From Hirudinaria manillensis (lineage: Eukaryota > Annelida > Clitellata > Hirudinida > Hirudinidae): a DNA stretch of 64,000 nt. The notes under the pieces are model-generated. The model was not told the origin of the DNA and did no database searches. It saw only the letters and a list, made by a program, of their open reading frames with translations. The position numbers and the translations under genes were made by a program. The stretch is from positions 6,083,001 through 6,147,000 of the forward strand of contig CM067529.1 in assembly GCA_034509925.1 (NCBI GenBank). Direction: 5' to 3'. This document shows positions 36,601 to 49,437 of this stretch, one piece after another. The first letter of the stretch is position 1. Each line of letters begins with the position of its first letter.

Positions 36601-39539
36601 GGTTGAACGAACCGACGCCGTCCGCGGAGGGGGTCCTGGCCGAATTGGGACGAACTTGGGCATGATTCTGATAGGATATTTGGGCCTTCTGCAGTATTTC
36701 CAGGAAATTTTTCTTTTCTTCGTCAGGATCGACAAACTTCTCGATCGAGTGACCGTAAACTGGAGGTGGGGGAGGAAGGATCGAGGCCTTCTTGTCCGGA
36801 TTGATACCTAAAAATGATGCAAAGTATGATGCTAACCCTCTGAACCCTCCTTTATCATTTAAGAAAAAAAATGGTTGAGCCAATCCTCAGGTTGAGCAGT
36901 GCATTAAAGCTTATCAAATACCATTTGTTTGCAAATTTTAGCTAGGAAGCCCAGGCTTTAAGGGTTTAAGTTTCTCAGGAGCCAAGGACTCAAAAGGGTT
37001 AATATCAAGCTTTCTTGACAATATACATTTAACACTTCAAAAATTAAAATTATAAAAGTCCAAAAAACTGAAAAAAAGTCTCTCAAACCATTTGCAAGAG
37101 AATCCTGACCGACTTGAGTTTGGAAAAATTGCCTAAAGCGACTTTCACGAGAATCTACTTCCAAATCCTGATTAAAACCACAATTGATTTCAATTGAATG
37201 ACGGCCCATTGATTTTCAAACGACCGTCGTTAACGACACCTCTTTCCGTCGCGGTGAATGTTAAAAGCACGAGAAAAACAATGGAATCAATAATCAGAAA
37301 ATAAAAGTTCGTAAACTCACTTGGTTGTTGGGATTGCTCACTGCTTTTGCGAACATGGCGAAATCGAATGAATTCGCGGCAGAACCTTCGCTCGACTTTC
37401 CCTCGCAATCGTTCTTCGATTCTTTGACGTTTTCGCTCGGGATGGTCGGCTCTTTGATTTTGCCGTCCGTAGCATTCGGTCCGACATCATTTTCGGCTGT
37501 GTCGAATTAGTTGCAATTGAATTAAGTCTGAACTTGGTATCATTCCATAGCAATACATTTTGGTTTCCAAAAGCAACTAAAGATTTAAACCCTGAAAAAC
37601 TAAATTCACCTCTCTTAACTTTCTTGTCCAACTTGCAGTGCTCCTCAACTTCTTCATCTATTCTCTCCTCTTTCAACTTTAGGTTTAATTTCCTGCTCCT
37701 GTCGCTGGGATGATAATCATCCAATCTCTCATTAAAACCACGCAGTTCTATGGTATCATTCTGGCTGAGAGGACCGTCCCTGTACCACAGCGGTTCCGTT
37801 GACTGAGCTTTCTTTGCGTCCCTGGCATTCGATTTATATTCGGGCCGACCTAAAGATGAAATTAAATTTTGCAAAATCGACAGACGCTATATCTTTATTC
37901 AAATGAATTAGGTTAATTCCCTCCATACTAACAGCCTGGTTCATATCTTTTGTCGACACCCTTCTGAAAAATCCATTTACAAACATTAAGAACCTTAAGC
38001 CATTTATTCCTCAAATTAAAAACCATGAAACAAACTCCTCTCGGACGACCGGAATTGAGACCCGGTCGTTCACTCCAAACGTCAGAGGAGTCGTCCGACG
38101 TCCGTCCCTTGAATCTGTCCACCACCGGGATCCTGCCACTTCCTACAACTCTCTGACTGAATCTCTGATCTCTCCTTCCAAGGACACATCATCATGGTCA
38201 ACATTTTTCATATTTGATCCGATTCTAAATTCACGCAATTCCACCAAAAAAATAGACAAAACACCGAAAAGTCCCTCAAAGGACTAACATAAAGGACAGT
38301 TATTTGTTGCAAAAGAAAAGTTATAATTAATTGGCTCAAACATAAAATTAAATATAAGAGCCAATTAACAGCAATATTAAAAATAATTCCTGCGATCGAA
38401 AACCGAGATTAGTAATTTTAAAGACATAAATAGTCCTTATCATCATTTGGATCATCTCCGCATGAATAACTTCAAATTACAAAACAAGTGGAGCGAGACA
38501 TAATAAACCTACCCATCTCTTCTATGCTGAGCATCACCGTTGCTTATATAGCAACCACCATTAAAATTTCTCTGAGGCATGAGAACAACGTCTGCATCTC
38601 CGACGTTTTGCTTAAAGCCGGGCCCTTTATCTGGTTAAAAAAAATCATCAGAAGGGTGACAATTGATGTAGTAAAGTATCCCAAAGCTGAGGGATCTAAT
38701 TTTAAATCCCACAGAATGTAAAATTGAAACGACAAGGCTATGAAGATGTAATATGGTACGTCTGCATTTAATAAACATCAAGCAATAAAATCTGCTTATA
38801 TCGACGATTAATATCTTATGCCGATACTCTTATCGGCGGATGTTCTTAAATTATAACAATTTGTAGTCGCAGACCATTGACCATCTTGCTTGCAGTTCTT
38901 CTTGGTCCTTCGTCCACATCCCACTCGGGTTTCCTTCCCCTCGAATACATTTTCTCTCCGGCCGTGAAGTGAGAATTGTAACCGCTGGTGGCGCCCGAAG
39001 AGCAGTCTCCAATCGTGCCGTTGAACCATTTTTCAGGGTCCCAGATTCCTTCAGACCTGAAAAAGTTTGAAAACACAATATCATTGGCTTTTGACATCTA
39101 GAAAATTCCATACGATCGACGGTAATGATAAAGAATTCTTCCTAACGATTCATAGTCTCTCGACATGGAAGACGGCTTCAACCTTGAGCATCGTACGTCC
39201 CTCCAAGCTAAGAGCTGGTCCTTGAGAACCAATAAGAATGTTTGTCAATCAGTATATTAGCCAAGTAGTTAAAATTTGAGCAAATTTCAGATTTAGTTTG
39301 AATTTATTAGGTCGACAATTAGCCTAATTTGATAGCACCAAATAAAGTCTCAAGTTGACAAAATAAGAAGCTTCAATTTAACAACAAAAGCAAATAGTCT
39401 CAACCCTGTTATATTGGTACTTTGGGAGTTTTAGGGACTCAGATGAAGTTTGATCTGTTTTTATATCATTTTCGCTTCCATCTGCTGAGACAGTTTCTGT
39501 GTTGGCAGGTGACTCACATTCATCCTTCTTGTTATCCAT
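33613..39539 (-). CDS. EIF4ENIF1: eIF4E transporter 4E-T (eIF4E nuclear import factor 1)
   Basis: P-body scaffold that binds eIF4E, DDX6 and the CCR4-NOT machinery to repress mRNAs. Twenty exons, read downward from 39539-39405, 39220-39147, 39056-38875, 38630-38513, 38174-38036, 37963-37933, 37849-37610, 37496-37321, 37167-37089, 36807-36592, 36528-36466, 36356-36064, 35867-35678, 35409-35327, 35218-35151, 35074-34965, 34488-34273, 34102-34016, 33842-33697 to 33627-33613, close to 886 residues (human 985). The eIF4E-binding site YNRDQLL (Y-x4-L-L) starts at Y43 and spans the first intron. Other landmarks: SEGIWDPEKW, DADVVLMPQRNFNGGCY, VVGSGRIP, YRDGPLSQNDTIELRGF (the region that binds DDX6 in 4E-T), EILQKAQISY, DPDDMSAYNKLLGL and FLPTAVIRQMV. 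Less certain: the ends of exons 3, 5 and 17 (an in-frame read-through of exon 17 is possible) and the tiny last exon, since reading straight on from 33697 meets the same stop. Confidence 0.92.
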
Positions 39540-41481
39540 TAATCTAGAAGACACCGTGAATACAAATTTTAAGAAATCATCTTCTCTTATCCACAATTTT
39601 ACCTATTTTTTATTTATTTAACTTGACAAATTCAAGGGCCACCCAATGACCTCTTGCACAAATTTATATAATGACCAGAAATGTGAAAATAGAGTGCAAC
39701 TAGTATGAACACAAAGTAACAATTCAAATATTAATTTTCATTCCTTCAAATATATTCAGCAAACTTCAACAACAGGGAAAGGGAAATTAAGAAGCTACAA
39801 TCAAAACTTATGTAAAGCACAACAATACTGTGAGAACTTCTCCAAAGAGAATATGGAATATACCAAAGTATCAAACTGACAAAGTGATTCCCAACATTTT
39901 GAATTTACGTGCTTTGGTTTTTTTATAGTTCGTATCATTGCATGTTTTTAATGCGTCGAAGTCTCCCATAAAGTTATGGTTATAATATTTTAAATAAACT
40001 TTCAAGAGGTCCTGTAATCACAAGTAATAATACAAAATATTTAACAAAGGTGTTTCTTGGTTACGCGAACATATCTTAATTTATTAATAAAAACGCACGG
40101 TATATAGTTTTGTGCTTACAGTCAGAAAGCAGTTTTTATCGCCTTTATGTCTTATAGCAAAAATCTTAAACATAAGAGCAAATAAAAAACACCTTGAGTG
40201 AAAAAATGGTCCACAGAACAAAGGATTATGTGTAAAAGACATGAGTAACTTATGAGCAAGTGACAGACAAAACTTTCTGTACTAACCACAATTTAAAAAG
40301 TGGGTGACAATTCTTTCGAAAACTGACGCTCGACAAATAGGTAAACAACCCCAGCAACAGAATATTCACGAGAAAACAACGAAGCAGCCTCGCAGCAAAT
40401 AGTGAGAATCCTATGCCATGTTTAAAAGTCTTTATTATACTTTTTTTTATATAGACTTATATAATCTTTGTTGTATATTTAAAGTAAAGTATGTAATTGC
40501 TTAAATTAAGTGTATATCCACAAAAATGAAACAAAATTAAGGTAAGTCAAATCGCCTGAGCAGTTTTAAATTACCTACGATATTTATCTAAAATTTAATT
40601 TAGCTGGTTTTTAAGTTGTGTTCTTTCAACTTGAGATATATTTATCTTAATCGACATTGACATTTCCAATTAAAACTCATAAATCTATTTTTAAATCTAT
40701 TTATAGAAATAATTATATTCAATCATTGACTAAATTTTACGGTTTATATTAACTAAATTTTAAAGCTTATGTCGAAATACATTCTAAATTACTTCCGCCT
40801 ACCCATGCAAGCACCAGATAAGTTTGTAAACTTGATCTCTTTTTTCTCTTCAAATCAAAATTCAGGCGCATCTATCTAAAAGTGGGGTCCATCCTAAATT
40901 TCAAAATCTTTAAGCCCATACGTAGAAAAAAGTCAGCATTAGGATGACATTGCTTACTGACACTCCGATACTGGAGTATAGACCATATATGATTCATATT
41001 AAAGAAGTTGAAAGTTTATAATAATCATTTGTGATCTGTAAAAAGAAGTATAAAATCAAACCAAGAATATATTTTTGCAGACGAGGGTTAAATTTTTGAC
41101 AAAAACCTTTTGTCCTCTCCCTTAATATTACTTGGTACAATAAAATCCTTCACCCCTCAAATTGTTAAGGCTGAAAGAAAACCTGATTACAACCCACACC
41201 AACTCCCATCATTTCAGCTTTCAGTTGGGCAATCCTCTGACTGATGACTTTTATGCTTCATATCAATAGCCAGGGGATGCAGCAGCCATCTAAGAAATCC
41301 GTAATCAATCAGGCTTCATCCTCCTCTTTTCCCGCCCTTGGGTTATACGTAAAAAATCTTGAGTTAAACTCCTAATGGAAATCGGCACATATCTTTTACG
41401 CAGGAACTCAGCATTTATTTGATATCCCCACGTTACATACACACAATTTGTTCTGTAACTTAAATTTAAATTAAATAAAAT
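39540..41481. other. Intergenic, nothing coding recognised
   Basis: 5' flank of 4E-T, then about 1.8 kb of AT-rich sequence without a supported exon, RNA gene or repeat. Confidence 0.5.
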
Positions 41482-42070
41482 TTAATTTGGTAACACGTTA
41501 AAAATAAAAATGTAAAGGAACAACAACACTATAAACAGAACAATCGTAAGAGCGATTGTTGACCTAAGTTCAGGACATAAAAGAATCAATATTTGAATGA
41601 TTACACATGCCAGGGTCAAAAAGATGACAAGGATATAATAAACGTATAACTTGAGAAAATTTCGTCCTTGGATACGGTTGACATTTTCTTTCAATTGAAC
41701 CTTTAATAAACAATTATTTTGGATTTATTAATGAAATACTAATTAAGTTGGCCAAATGGCATATGACGTAATCATATGAAGTTTATTTATAAACAGGATT
41801 ATAAGGTGCACCGTATTTTAATACGAACCAAAATAAGTATTTTCTCAGTTTGCAAGCATACAACCACTAATAGTATATATAATCACTAATAGTACTAATA
41901 GTATACAGAGAGCAAACAGCCCCAATACGCAGAGGGGGTACCTGATATGTAAAATCGAATACAACGCGCATTACATAGAAGAAAATACAGTAATATTACA
42001 TGTGGAACTACAAATGACTAACGCTTTCTTCAACTTCCTTATAAAATTCTTTGGAATTAATTATCTCAAT
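41482..42070 (-). CDS. C-terminal exons of a two-membrane-span protein, possibly TMCC-like
   Basis: Two exons join in phase 0: 42070-42023 (IEIINSKEFYKEVEES) and 41700-41482 (VQLKENVNRIQGRNFLKLY, two membrane spans, stop after FNVLPN). The architecture is a charged helical segment, then two hydrophobic segments split by a short PELRST loop, ending abruptly in VLPN. This resembles the C-terminus of the TMCC (transmembrane and coiled-coil) family of ER proteins, which ends in two spans and VLLPS. The similarity is architectural and short. Upstream exons were not found, so the gene is incomplete or truncated. Confidence 0.4.
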
Positions 42071-43344
42071 CTACAAAAAAAAGAATGACAATTTACTTTT
42101 GTAAATGTTTTTTGTCCTATCCAACCATTACAACCTTAATGACTCATTTAGACTTAAAATTTCATATTTTGTTTCATATCTTTTAAAATTTTACCCCCCT
42201 CAAAATGCTTCCCGGGAAGGTCCCCCAGCCTTCCTAAGCCATTGCTTTTGTCTGAGGAAAAGCAAAGCCCAATTGACATACACAATGTACATGCACCCTC
42301 TACCGCCAACGGATATTTCTCAATATTCTACGACACAAATTGCAATCTGTTATTTGCAACAGTTACGATCGCAGTTTTTCTTAATTTTTGCAGTCAGTTT
42401 TGATATCAAGACAGCATTTATCAAATGAAACTTTAAAATTATAGTTTATCTTAAGTTCTTGATGTGAATTTTACAATTACTTTTGAGGAGAAATTATCGC
42501 CAGAAGAAGGTTCATAGTGAATATTTATTTTCGCGAGGCCCACTTCGATGTAAACTAGACAAACTATCGCGACGAACATAGCTTTTATTTATGTTGAGAG
42601 CGTGAATTGAACTGTTAACGGAATTAGTAATTTAGCATGTGAGTTGAATAAGTAGTTTAACATAAATTTGTGGCAAGATTTTTATGAACATTTCTCGCCT
42701 CTTCCTTTTACTGCACTTTCCAAATTATCGTGGTGAAAATATGTTTATTCCAGCTTGATTCGTATTTCTCATGGGAGGGTGAGGGCCCCAGAAGAGATAC
42801 TTAAAACAGTGCTAAGCTCATGATTAATAAAACATTAGGATGGAGTTAGTTACATACAATTAATATTGGTATACTACTTTCTTTGATGTAGCAGTCCACT
42901 ATTTTCCAGGTTATTTTAAAATTAATTCTATTACGTTACAACCGCATAATGAACCATTACAATCAAGCAGGAAATGCCAAAGATAATAAATATCCACATC
43001 GTACAATAAAATTGAACGCTTCTTCGATAATGTTCCAAATATCATAATGTTAAAAATCTTAATGGAGACAAAATCTGAATCAAATCGACATCTTTCTCCT
43101 CATGTTTGAATACTTTCACCAAAAAGGGACATTAGCTACACAAGAGCAGCAACCTTAACACGTACTATGAACTAAGTCTAGCCCTCATTTATACATAACA
43201 TATGAATCTTCTAAAACATACTTACCTACTTAACTATTATCTCATCAGGGAGTTCCTAAAACTATACTCAAAGAACAACCTGACTAAATATTTTATTTTA
43301 AAGAAAAACAAAACAAAACTGTGAACAGCACTCAACTGCATCAA
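42071..43344. other. Spacer, nothing convincing
   Basis: A 107-codon plus-strand frame at 42105-42428 has no recognisable motif and no splice context; it looks accidental. No other content seen. Confidence 0.4.
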
Positions 43345-45037
43345 TCACTGCATGTCAGAGTTTTGTGGAGGTGGTATCTGATTGAGTAAATCAAGAAGCA
43401 GAATTTGATCATTTTGTTGGGGAGCATGACATTTTGTGGTGCCTGCATTCAGGAATTCTGGCTGGTTGTGTGTAGCCACCTGGCTACAACTTACTGAAGA
43501 CTGAAGATCTTTTTGTTGTACTTCCTGCAATCGCGATTCCTGGATTTCTGCAGCATTCTGGTGTAGTGCCGGTTGTTGCGTGCCAGATTGCTGAGAGGTT
43601 TGTTGCAGTTGAACGAAATGGTGCTGTTGGGTCAAGTACTCATTCTCTTGTTTGAGTTGGTGAATGATTTGAAAAACTGTGCTCAACTCCTTTTGGAGCC
43701 TGTTAATTTCTTTTGATCTCTCAATGATTGTTGCCCTTAGCATCCTTTTCTCTGCATCACAACTCATGAAGTTCATTTCCAAGAGCCTCCCCTCGTCATC
43801 CTTTTGAAGTATCTCTCCCCATTCGGGCATTCCGACACCAAGTAAAACTTGACCCTCTACATGTTCTAAGTTCAATACGTTTTGATGATTTTCTGAGCAA
43901 TCCAATTTATTTACGAATTCTCCTGCTTCCAAGGAATCGCTCCGATCAGCAAGTTCTTGCCACGAGGAAGAATCAGACTGAAGTATATTCCCATATGAGG
44001 ACACGTCTTCGTTTCTGTAAAAAATGTGCACTTTACTCAGAAAAGAATACTAGAATTAGTTATACCAATAAGTCATCAAGTAAAGCTTAAAATATGCTAT
44101 TGCTATCAGTAAATGATTGATCCAAATCACAAGCAAGTGCTGCTTTTGGATGCTGAATATATAGCATCCTCCCAACTAATATCCAAGCCAAGATATTCAG
44201 ATTAAGACTTGACATTTCCAAAGCACATTCTGTAATGGACATTTTTATCTGATACCCATTTTGATTACAAAGTTCATGTTTGGAACTTGTATGGAAAGGA
44301 ATAATTTTCAGTTGAAGGCATACAAAGATAATTTGCTAGTTTAGTATAATGTTATGATTTTTGGACTGGGCATTATTGGCCTTTAGAATAAGGCAGACTT
44401 ATTGTCTTTATAACAGCAATGTATGTATAGATATTTGTCTCAGGTCTGAATGATGCACTTTAAAGCCTTAAGAAAGTTTTAACAAGCTGTTTATACCTTG
44501 TTGATGTGTCATTCATATTCACTGCTCCTTGATTTGTTTGTTGCTCATTAACATATGTCATAATTTGCTTGCTATATCTTTCCAAAGCTTCTTCAGAAGA
44601 AACCTTAAAGCAGTATAAATAAATCTGTTCATAATAAAAGTATTAAAAAATAAAATTAAAAAGGACACATAGTTGTTTCTGCTTATTTTTTTATATAGGT
44701 GTATTGATTTTATTCCTATTTCATGTTATTTACAATAAATTAGCACAATTACATTGGCCATAATTTCCAGGAATAAACATAACTTGTCAAGCAATAATAT
44801 GATTAAAAGTTCGATATGACTAACCCACATTCCAAAAAAATAAGGATCGCTTTTACCACATGTAATAATATAACTAACCATTCGGGAATAATTAGTGGAT
44901 TGCATGCTTAAAGCATGTTCAGTGTTTGGTTTCATTTTGTCTGTTTCATCACATTGCGCAACGTTACCAGTTGCATCGGACTGAATAACGTGCATGAAAA
45001 CAGTTTCGGACGTTACTAAAGGGTTAGAAATTTCCAT
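43345..45037 (-). CDS. Unrecognised acidic/Gln-rich coiled-coil protein
   Basis: Three exons (45037-44879, 44603-44497, 44014-43345; phases 0 and 2) close to 311 residues, which supports a real gene. I do not recognise the family. Residues 1-90 are polar and include a helix EEALERYSKQIMTYVNEQ. About residues 165-220 form a likely coiled coil or leucine-zipper-like helix: EKRMLRATIIERSKEINRL, then QKELSTVFQIIHQLKQENEYL. After that comes a Gln-rich segment (LQQTSQQSGTQQPALHQ) and a C-terminus ending LLLDLLNQIPPPQNSDMQ, whose LLDLLNQI could be a short interaction helix. Composition resembles a transcription co-regulator, but no DNA-binding domain is visible. The start ATG at 45037 is preferred; an in-frame ATG exists at 45121 in what looks like leader sequence. 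Confidence 0.7.
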
Positions 45038-46848
45038 TCCCCATAAAACAAAAAACCGACGGAAAATCCGGAACTGCCGCGGCGCTATATCCCAACAACA
45101 CAAACAATAAGGGGCCTGCAATTAAGGCATGTCGACCGAAACGCTTTCATCGATGATAAATTTTTCTACATAACATTACAATCACAGTTACATAAAAACT
45201 GCCGAATTTCAAAATAACTCATAAAAAATGATCTAAGCTGAAAAGTATTTTTTTTGCTACATTTCATGATTGATCCAATGAATCTTTGTCACGCTTCTGT
45301 GGCAATTCGGCAGTTTTACAATCCATATTAATCCGTTTGATAACCGTTATCTCCGGCCGCCCATAAGTTTTACTGCCATAATTGAAATGAAAATTTTGAA
45401 TCTTATTACGAATAGAAAAGTCACCTTTTCTAACTTCATGTCGTTACGGAGTAGCGGCTACACTCTGACGTGTTTTCACTCTTTTGTAGATTTCACGACG
45501 ATCTTCGGGGCATTGGCTAAACCTGATCTCAAATTTCCAATATCAAAGAAAAAGACTGTTTAGCTTCACTCCAACCAGCTCTAAATTCGATTTCTTAAGC
45601 GTTTTATTTGTCATGAAAATTTTCTTTAGTCTATAGAAACAAGTATTATTGGGCCAACAATAATATAACACATTGTTATTAGCTTGGCTAAATGATGGAT
45701 TAGCACATGCAAGTAGGGGGGTCCATGTGAAAGATACATATGGTTTTGCTTTTATCTAAGGATTGTCAAACTACTAACTACTAAGGATTGTCTGACGATA
45801 AGATCATTCCATGTCAAAACCTCCACACATACGTATCATCACGTTGGATTTGTTTGAAACTGAGCACAGTTCTCAGATGGGTTAGTGTAAAACAAATTTT
45901 AGACTTTTTTGTCAGTCAGCGTCAGAATAATGCGCGTCAAATTCTTACCAAATGTCATTGTCAAGAAGCTAAAAATTTGATTCTACCTAAAAGGACAACA
46001 TTTATAACAACATAAAGATAATTAAAGGCTTTATTTGAGCAACCCATTCATGCTTACATATGTTAAGATACCTGCCTTAGAATAATGAATGAGTAAATTC
46101 TTCAATATGGAAATATCAATCAAAAATTATCAATTATCAAAATATAACTCTCACCAGATTTCCTCGTCTGATGAATGGAAAATATTTAAAAGGGAGTGCG
46201 ATTCCAAAATAAAGTAAACGTTTATGTCATTCAATGTGTTGTATAGGAATGAGATAGGATGTTTGAATGGATCGGTTTAAAGTTCAAAATATGCAAATCA
46301 ATATCAAATTTTTAATAATAATAAAATTCGTAATAAAAAACAAAAGAATAAATATCTTTTAGCACGATGTTAATACATAAAAATTACATCTAATAATCTT
46401 ATTCTGAAATAAATTTCTTAAATAATTCGTAAATATCCCAGGCTAAATAAACTCAATAATCAGACAAATTAATTATTCCAGTCAGTAAAAGATTCTGCTG
46501 CATGCATCGTGACTAATTTCCGGTGCAGGTGACATAGAAATGCACACCTGTTCAATGCTATGGCAACGAAATTACACATCCACGATGAACTTTCGATAAA
46601 TTGTTAAGGTTGCAGAATTTGTTGAAATGAAAATCTAATTCTGTTTTATAGTTTCAAAGCAAACGTCATAAAAGCAAATTATGATTTCCGTGTCGAGGAA
46701 GTTGGAACTGAGTAGTTTGCTGGCCTCGCCACAGTCGGTCTCATATAAAGATGAATGGCTGATGGTAAACTTTGCAGATCTTCGGGAAGCAAGAAATTAA
46801 CGTCTTCGACCGACTGTCGTGCTGCAATTCATTCATGTCAATTCACTC
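45038..46848. other. Head-to-head spacer between the coiled-coil gene and the claudin-like gene
   Basis: Includes both promoters. Repeated inverted-CCAAT-like motifs are not evident. A 75-codon plus-strand frame at 45788 is without recognisable content. Confidence 0.35.
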
Positions 46849-49021
46849 ATGGAGTTGATGAGGAGGCTTAGGGATGCATTAAAATCCAAACGTATTCGAA
46901 GACCAATCGCATCCGTTCTTTTGAGTACCTTACTTTCCTATACTCTGACTCTGGTTGTCATAACGACTGACCATTGGGAAGTAACAGAATTTTGTGGCCT
47001 GGATACCTTGCCAAATCTCTTGAGGAACGACTCAATCATGGATGAAAGTAATGGATTTTACAGTCTCAAGTTGCTCAGGATCAAATCACCCTTTGTATCT
47101 ACCAACTACCAAATATCTTGGTCTGCGCTCACAAAACAAAGCAAGTTTAGATTTATAAATTGAGTAATTTCGTCTTAATTGATTTTTTTTTTATTTTCAC
47201 AGATGCATTTTTATATATTGGCCTTGTAGTTGTACATCAGTTTCTCTAACAAAGATTTTACAAAATCTTGTTATCAGGCATTCTATCCATTGAAGAATCC
47301 GACAATACGACTCAGAATATCTCGACGTTGTCACCGTTTGCATCATCCAACAACATTCGAATCGTGCACGTCCTTCTCAGGAGCAGAAGCGGAGGCATTT
47401 GGCAGATTTGTGATCGAATTTCAGGTCAGAAGGCACACGTCTCTTCAATTGCCGTCACAAAATTATTGTTCAACATAATAAATGTTTTAACCGGTCTAAA
47501 GTGTAGTTGCGGCTATTTGGGGATTTTGTTAAAGATCAAACAAGAATTACGACACATTTTAGAGCAGGGGCCGACAACTTAAGGAGCGTGTGATTTGGCA
47601 TGCGTTGTAGTTTTCATTGGCATGAGGAAGGCGAAGAAAATATTATTAGACAATTTAAATATCTGCCAGACAGGCGAAAACTGCTTGGGGTGTCTTAAGA
47701 GCTTCATCTATTCTCTCGATCTTGAACAATTAATAGAATTGGCATGTTCTTTAGCCATTCACTTTGGAGCTTTTGTAAATTTGAACGCTTGATAACTACA
47801 CTATATATCGACAAAGGTACAGATATGGGTTGTTTGTTTGTCGAACGACTAATTTACAACTTGGGCAAACATACATCATCAAAGTGTTGTCGGGCCCTGT
47901 TTTACAGAAAACTCTCGATATATGAAAATCGTTCTAAGTTTTTAGTTTTTGAATATTTTATTTTAATAGTATAAGTTAGAGTTTAATTTTTAATTAAGTT
48001 ATTGTTCTCAAATAGTTGATTTATTTGAGCCTTGAATATTATTTAGTTAACGTTCACAGATCAGTTCAGGACAAGTTCGTTCTTCAGAAATGTCATCAGG
48101 AGTATGCCTTCGTTTCGGACATCTTGTTACAATTACATAAGAGATTATGAAAAGGCCAACATGACAGAAAAGGGAATAGCAATTATACGTGAGTATTATT
48201 ATAATTCATCATCACTTGATATAGTTTTAAATAGCACGGCTCTTGTTAAGACATGCGACGACCGCGGTCTCATCTGGAATGAAAATGGTTTCTCTTAATT
48301 GAAGGTCTTTGACATTTGCAAAATCCGTAAATATTATTACTATGGATAATAATAATAATAATAATAATAATTATTATTATTTATAACCATTTGGAAATTC
48401 ATAACCCGATGATTAAAACAATATTATTATTTAATGTAATTTAATTTAATCCCAGTTATGCGTGTGAAGCGATGTTTCAGTTTTTCAGCAGCTTGCACAA
48501 CTATTTTTTTAAATAAACGCTATTCATTTGCTATAAAAAAATGTTTAATAAATCTCAATTAAACACATCCAGGTATGCAAAATTCGGCGGTATCCTGCGT
48601 AATTGTCTGCGTGCTGTGCATGGCAAGTTCGTTGTGTACAGGAGCTTTCAGTATCTGGAAAGAACAGGTGGCAGTGTGCATGGTAACGGGCGTTCTCAAC
48701 TGTGTTTCCGGTATGTTCCATTTGAATGGATAGAATGACTACGGTTGTCGTGGTATAACCGTATGTTACTATTTTCTCTTCATAGGAACATTTCTATGTT
48801 TTGCTCTCACCATAATGGCGACGAAATTTAGGTACATGTCAGGAGATTGCTTGACCATCGATACAACACTCCCAACGGAGGTGTGCAGATTGACCGACAT
48901 CCAAATGTCATGGTCCATGGCTTTGGGGTGGCTTTCCCTGGTCGTAGTCGTTTTCAATGCAATAGTGTGGCTCTACCTTAGCAGATGCTATCGATTAGAG
49001 AAATCGAAATCAATTGTTTGA
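46849..49021 (+). CDS. Claudin/CACNG-like four-span membrane protein
   Basis: Predicted PMP22/claudin-superfamily protein. Five exons (46849-47047, 47278-47424, 48060-48188, 48573-48710, 48786-49021; internal phases all 1) close to 282 residues. TM1 is PIASVLLSTLLSYTLTLVVI, followed by TDHWEV. The long first extracellular loop has N-glycosylation-type sites (NTT, NIS) and ends its second exon with SGGIWQICDRIS, the G-[LI]-W-x-x-C signature of claudins and voltage-gated calcium channel gamma subunits. TM2 and TM3 lie in exons 4-5 (CVIVCVLCMASSLCTGAFSI, then VAVCMVTGVLNCVSGTFLCF) and TM4 is ALGWLSLVVVVFNAIVWLYL, with a short basic tail. The long loop points more to CACNG, GSG1-like or TMEM-type members than to junctional claudins. 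The exon 1 donor is the weakest choice. Confidence 0.75.
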
Positions 49022-49437
49022 CTGCAATAACTTTTCCATGCCATTGTTGTAATGTCGACTTTAGACTATTCACAAGGCGGATACTTTTCGTTTTTCTCGT
49101 TATTCTCGATTTAGTTCGATGTAGGGAAGTGTGCTCGGCAAGGATATAATTCAAATAAAAAGACGTTCAAGAAACTTTATAAGATTGAAACGTCATATTT
49201 TAAAACATAGCAATTATTATCACTAATATTTCAAATAAAAGCATTTAAATTTGTTTTTGATGCAATATCACTGTTATTAGAAAAACATTCATTTTTCACT
49301 TCATGTTTTGGAGAGATGAATGTTTTATGCCAACTGCTCATAACATTTATTTATTTATCAAAGCTTTATTATTTATTTATTTATTGAACCTTATTAAAAT
49401 TATCTTATTAAAATATAATATGAATAAAGAGATTTCT
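49022..49437. other. Convergent 3' spacer
   Basis: 3' UTRs of the claudin-like gene (+) and the WSC gene (-) meet here. TTTATT elements near 49344-49382 are poly(A) signals in minus-strand sense. Confidence 0.4.

Noticed and set aside
42105-42428. 107-codon plus-strand frame
   Set aside because: No motif, no splice sites and no supported neighbours; length is within chance for this region.
44726-45121. Upstream in-frame ATG for the coiled-coil protein (MQAPYC...)
   Set aside because: The added 28 residues are Cys/Arg/Phe-rich and unlike the acidic polar protein that follows; more likely leader sequence.
47595-47974. Plus-strand frames in the intron of the claudin-like gene
   Set aside because: They overlap each other in different frames, lack claudin features, and are skipped by the phase-closed model.
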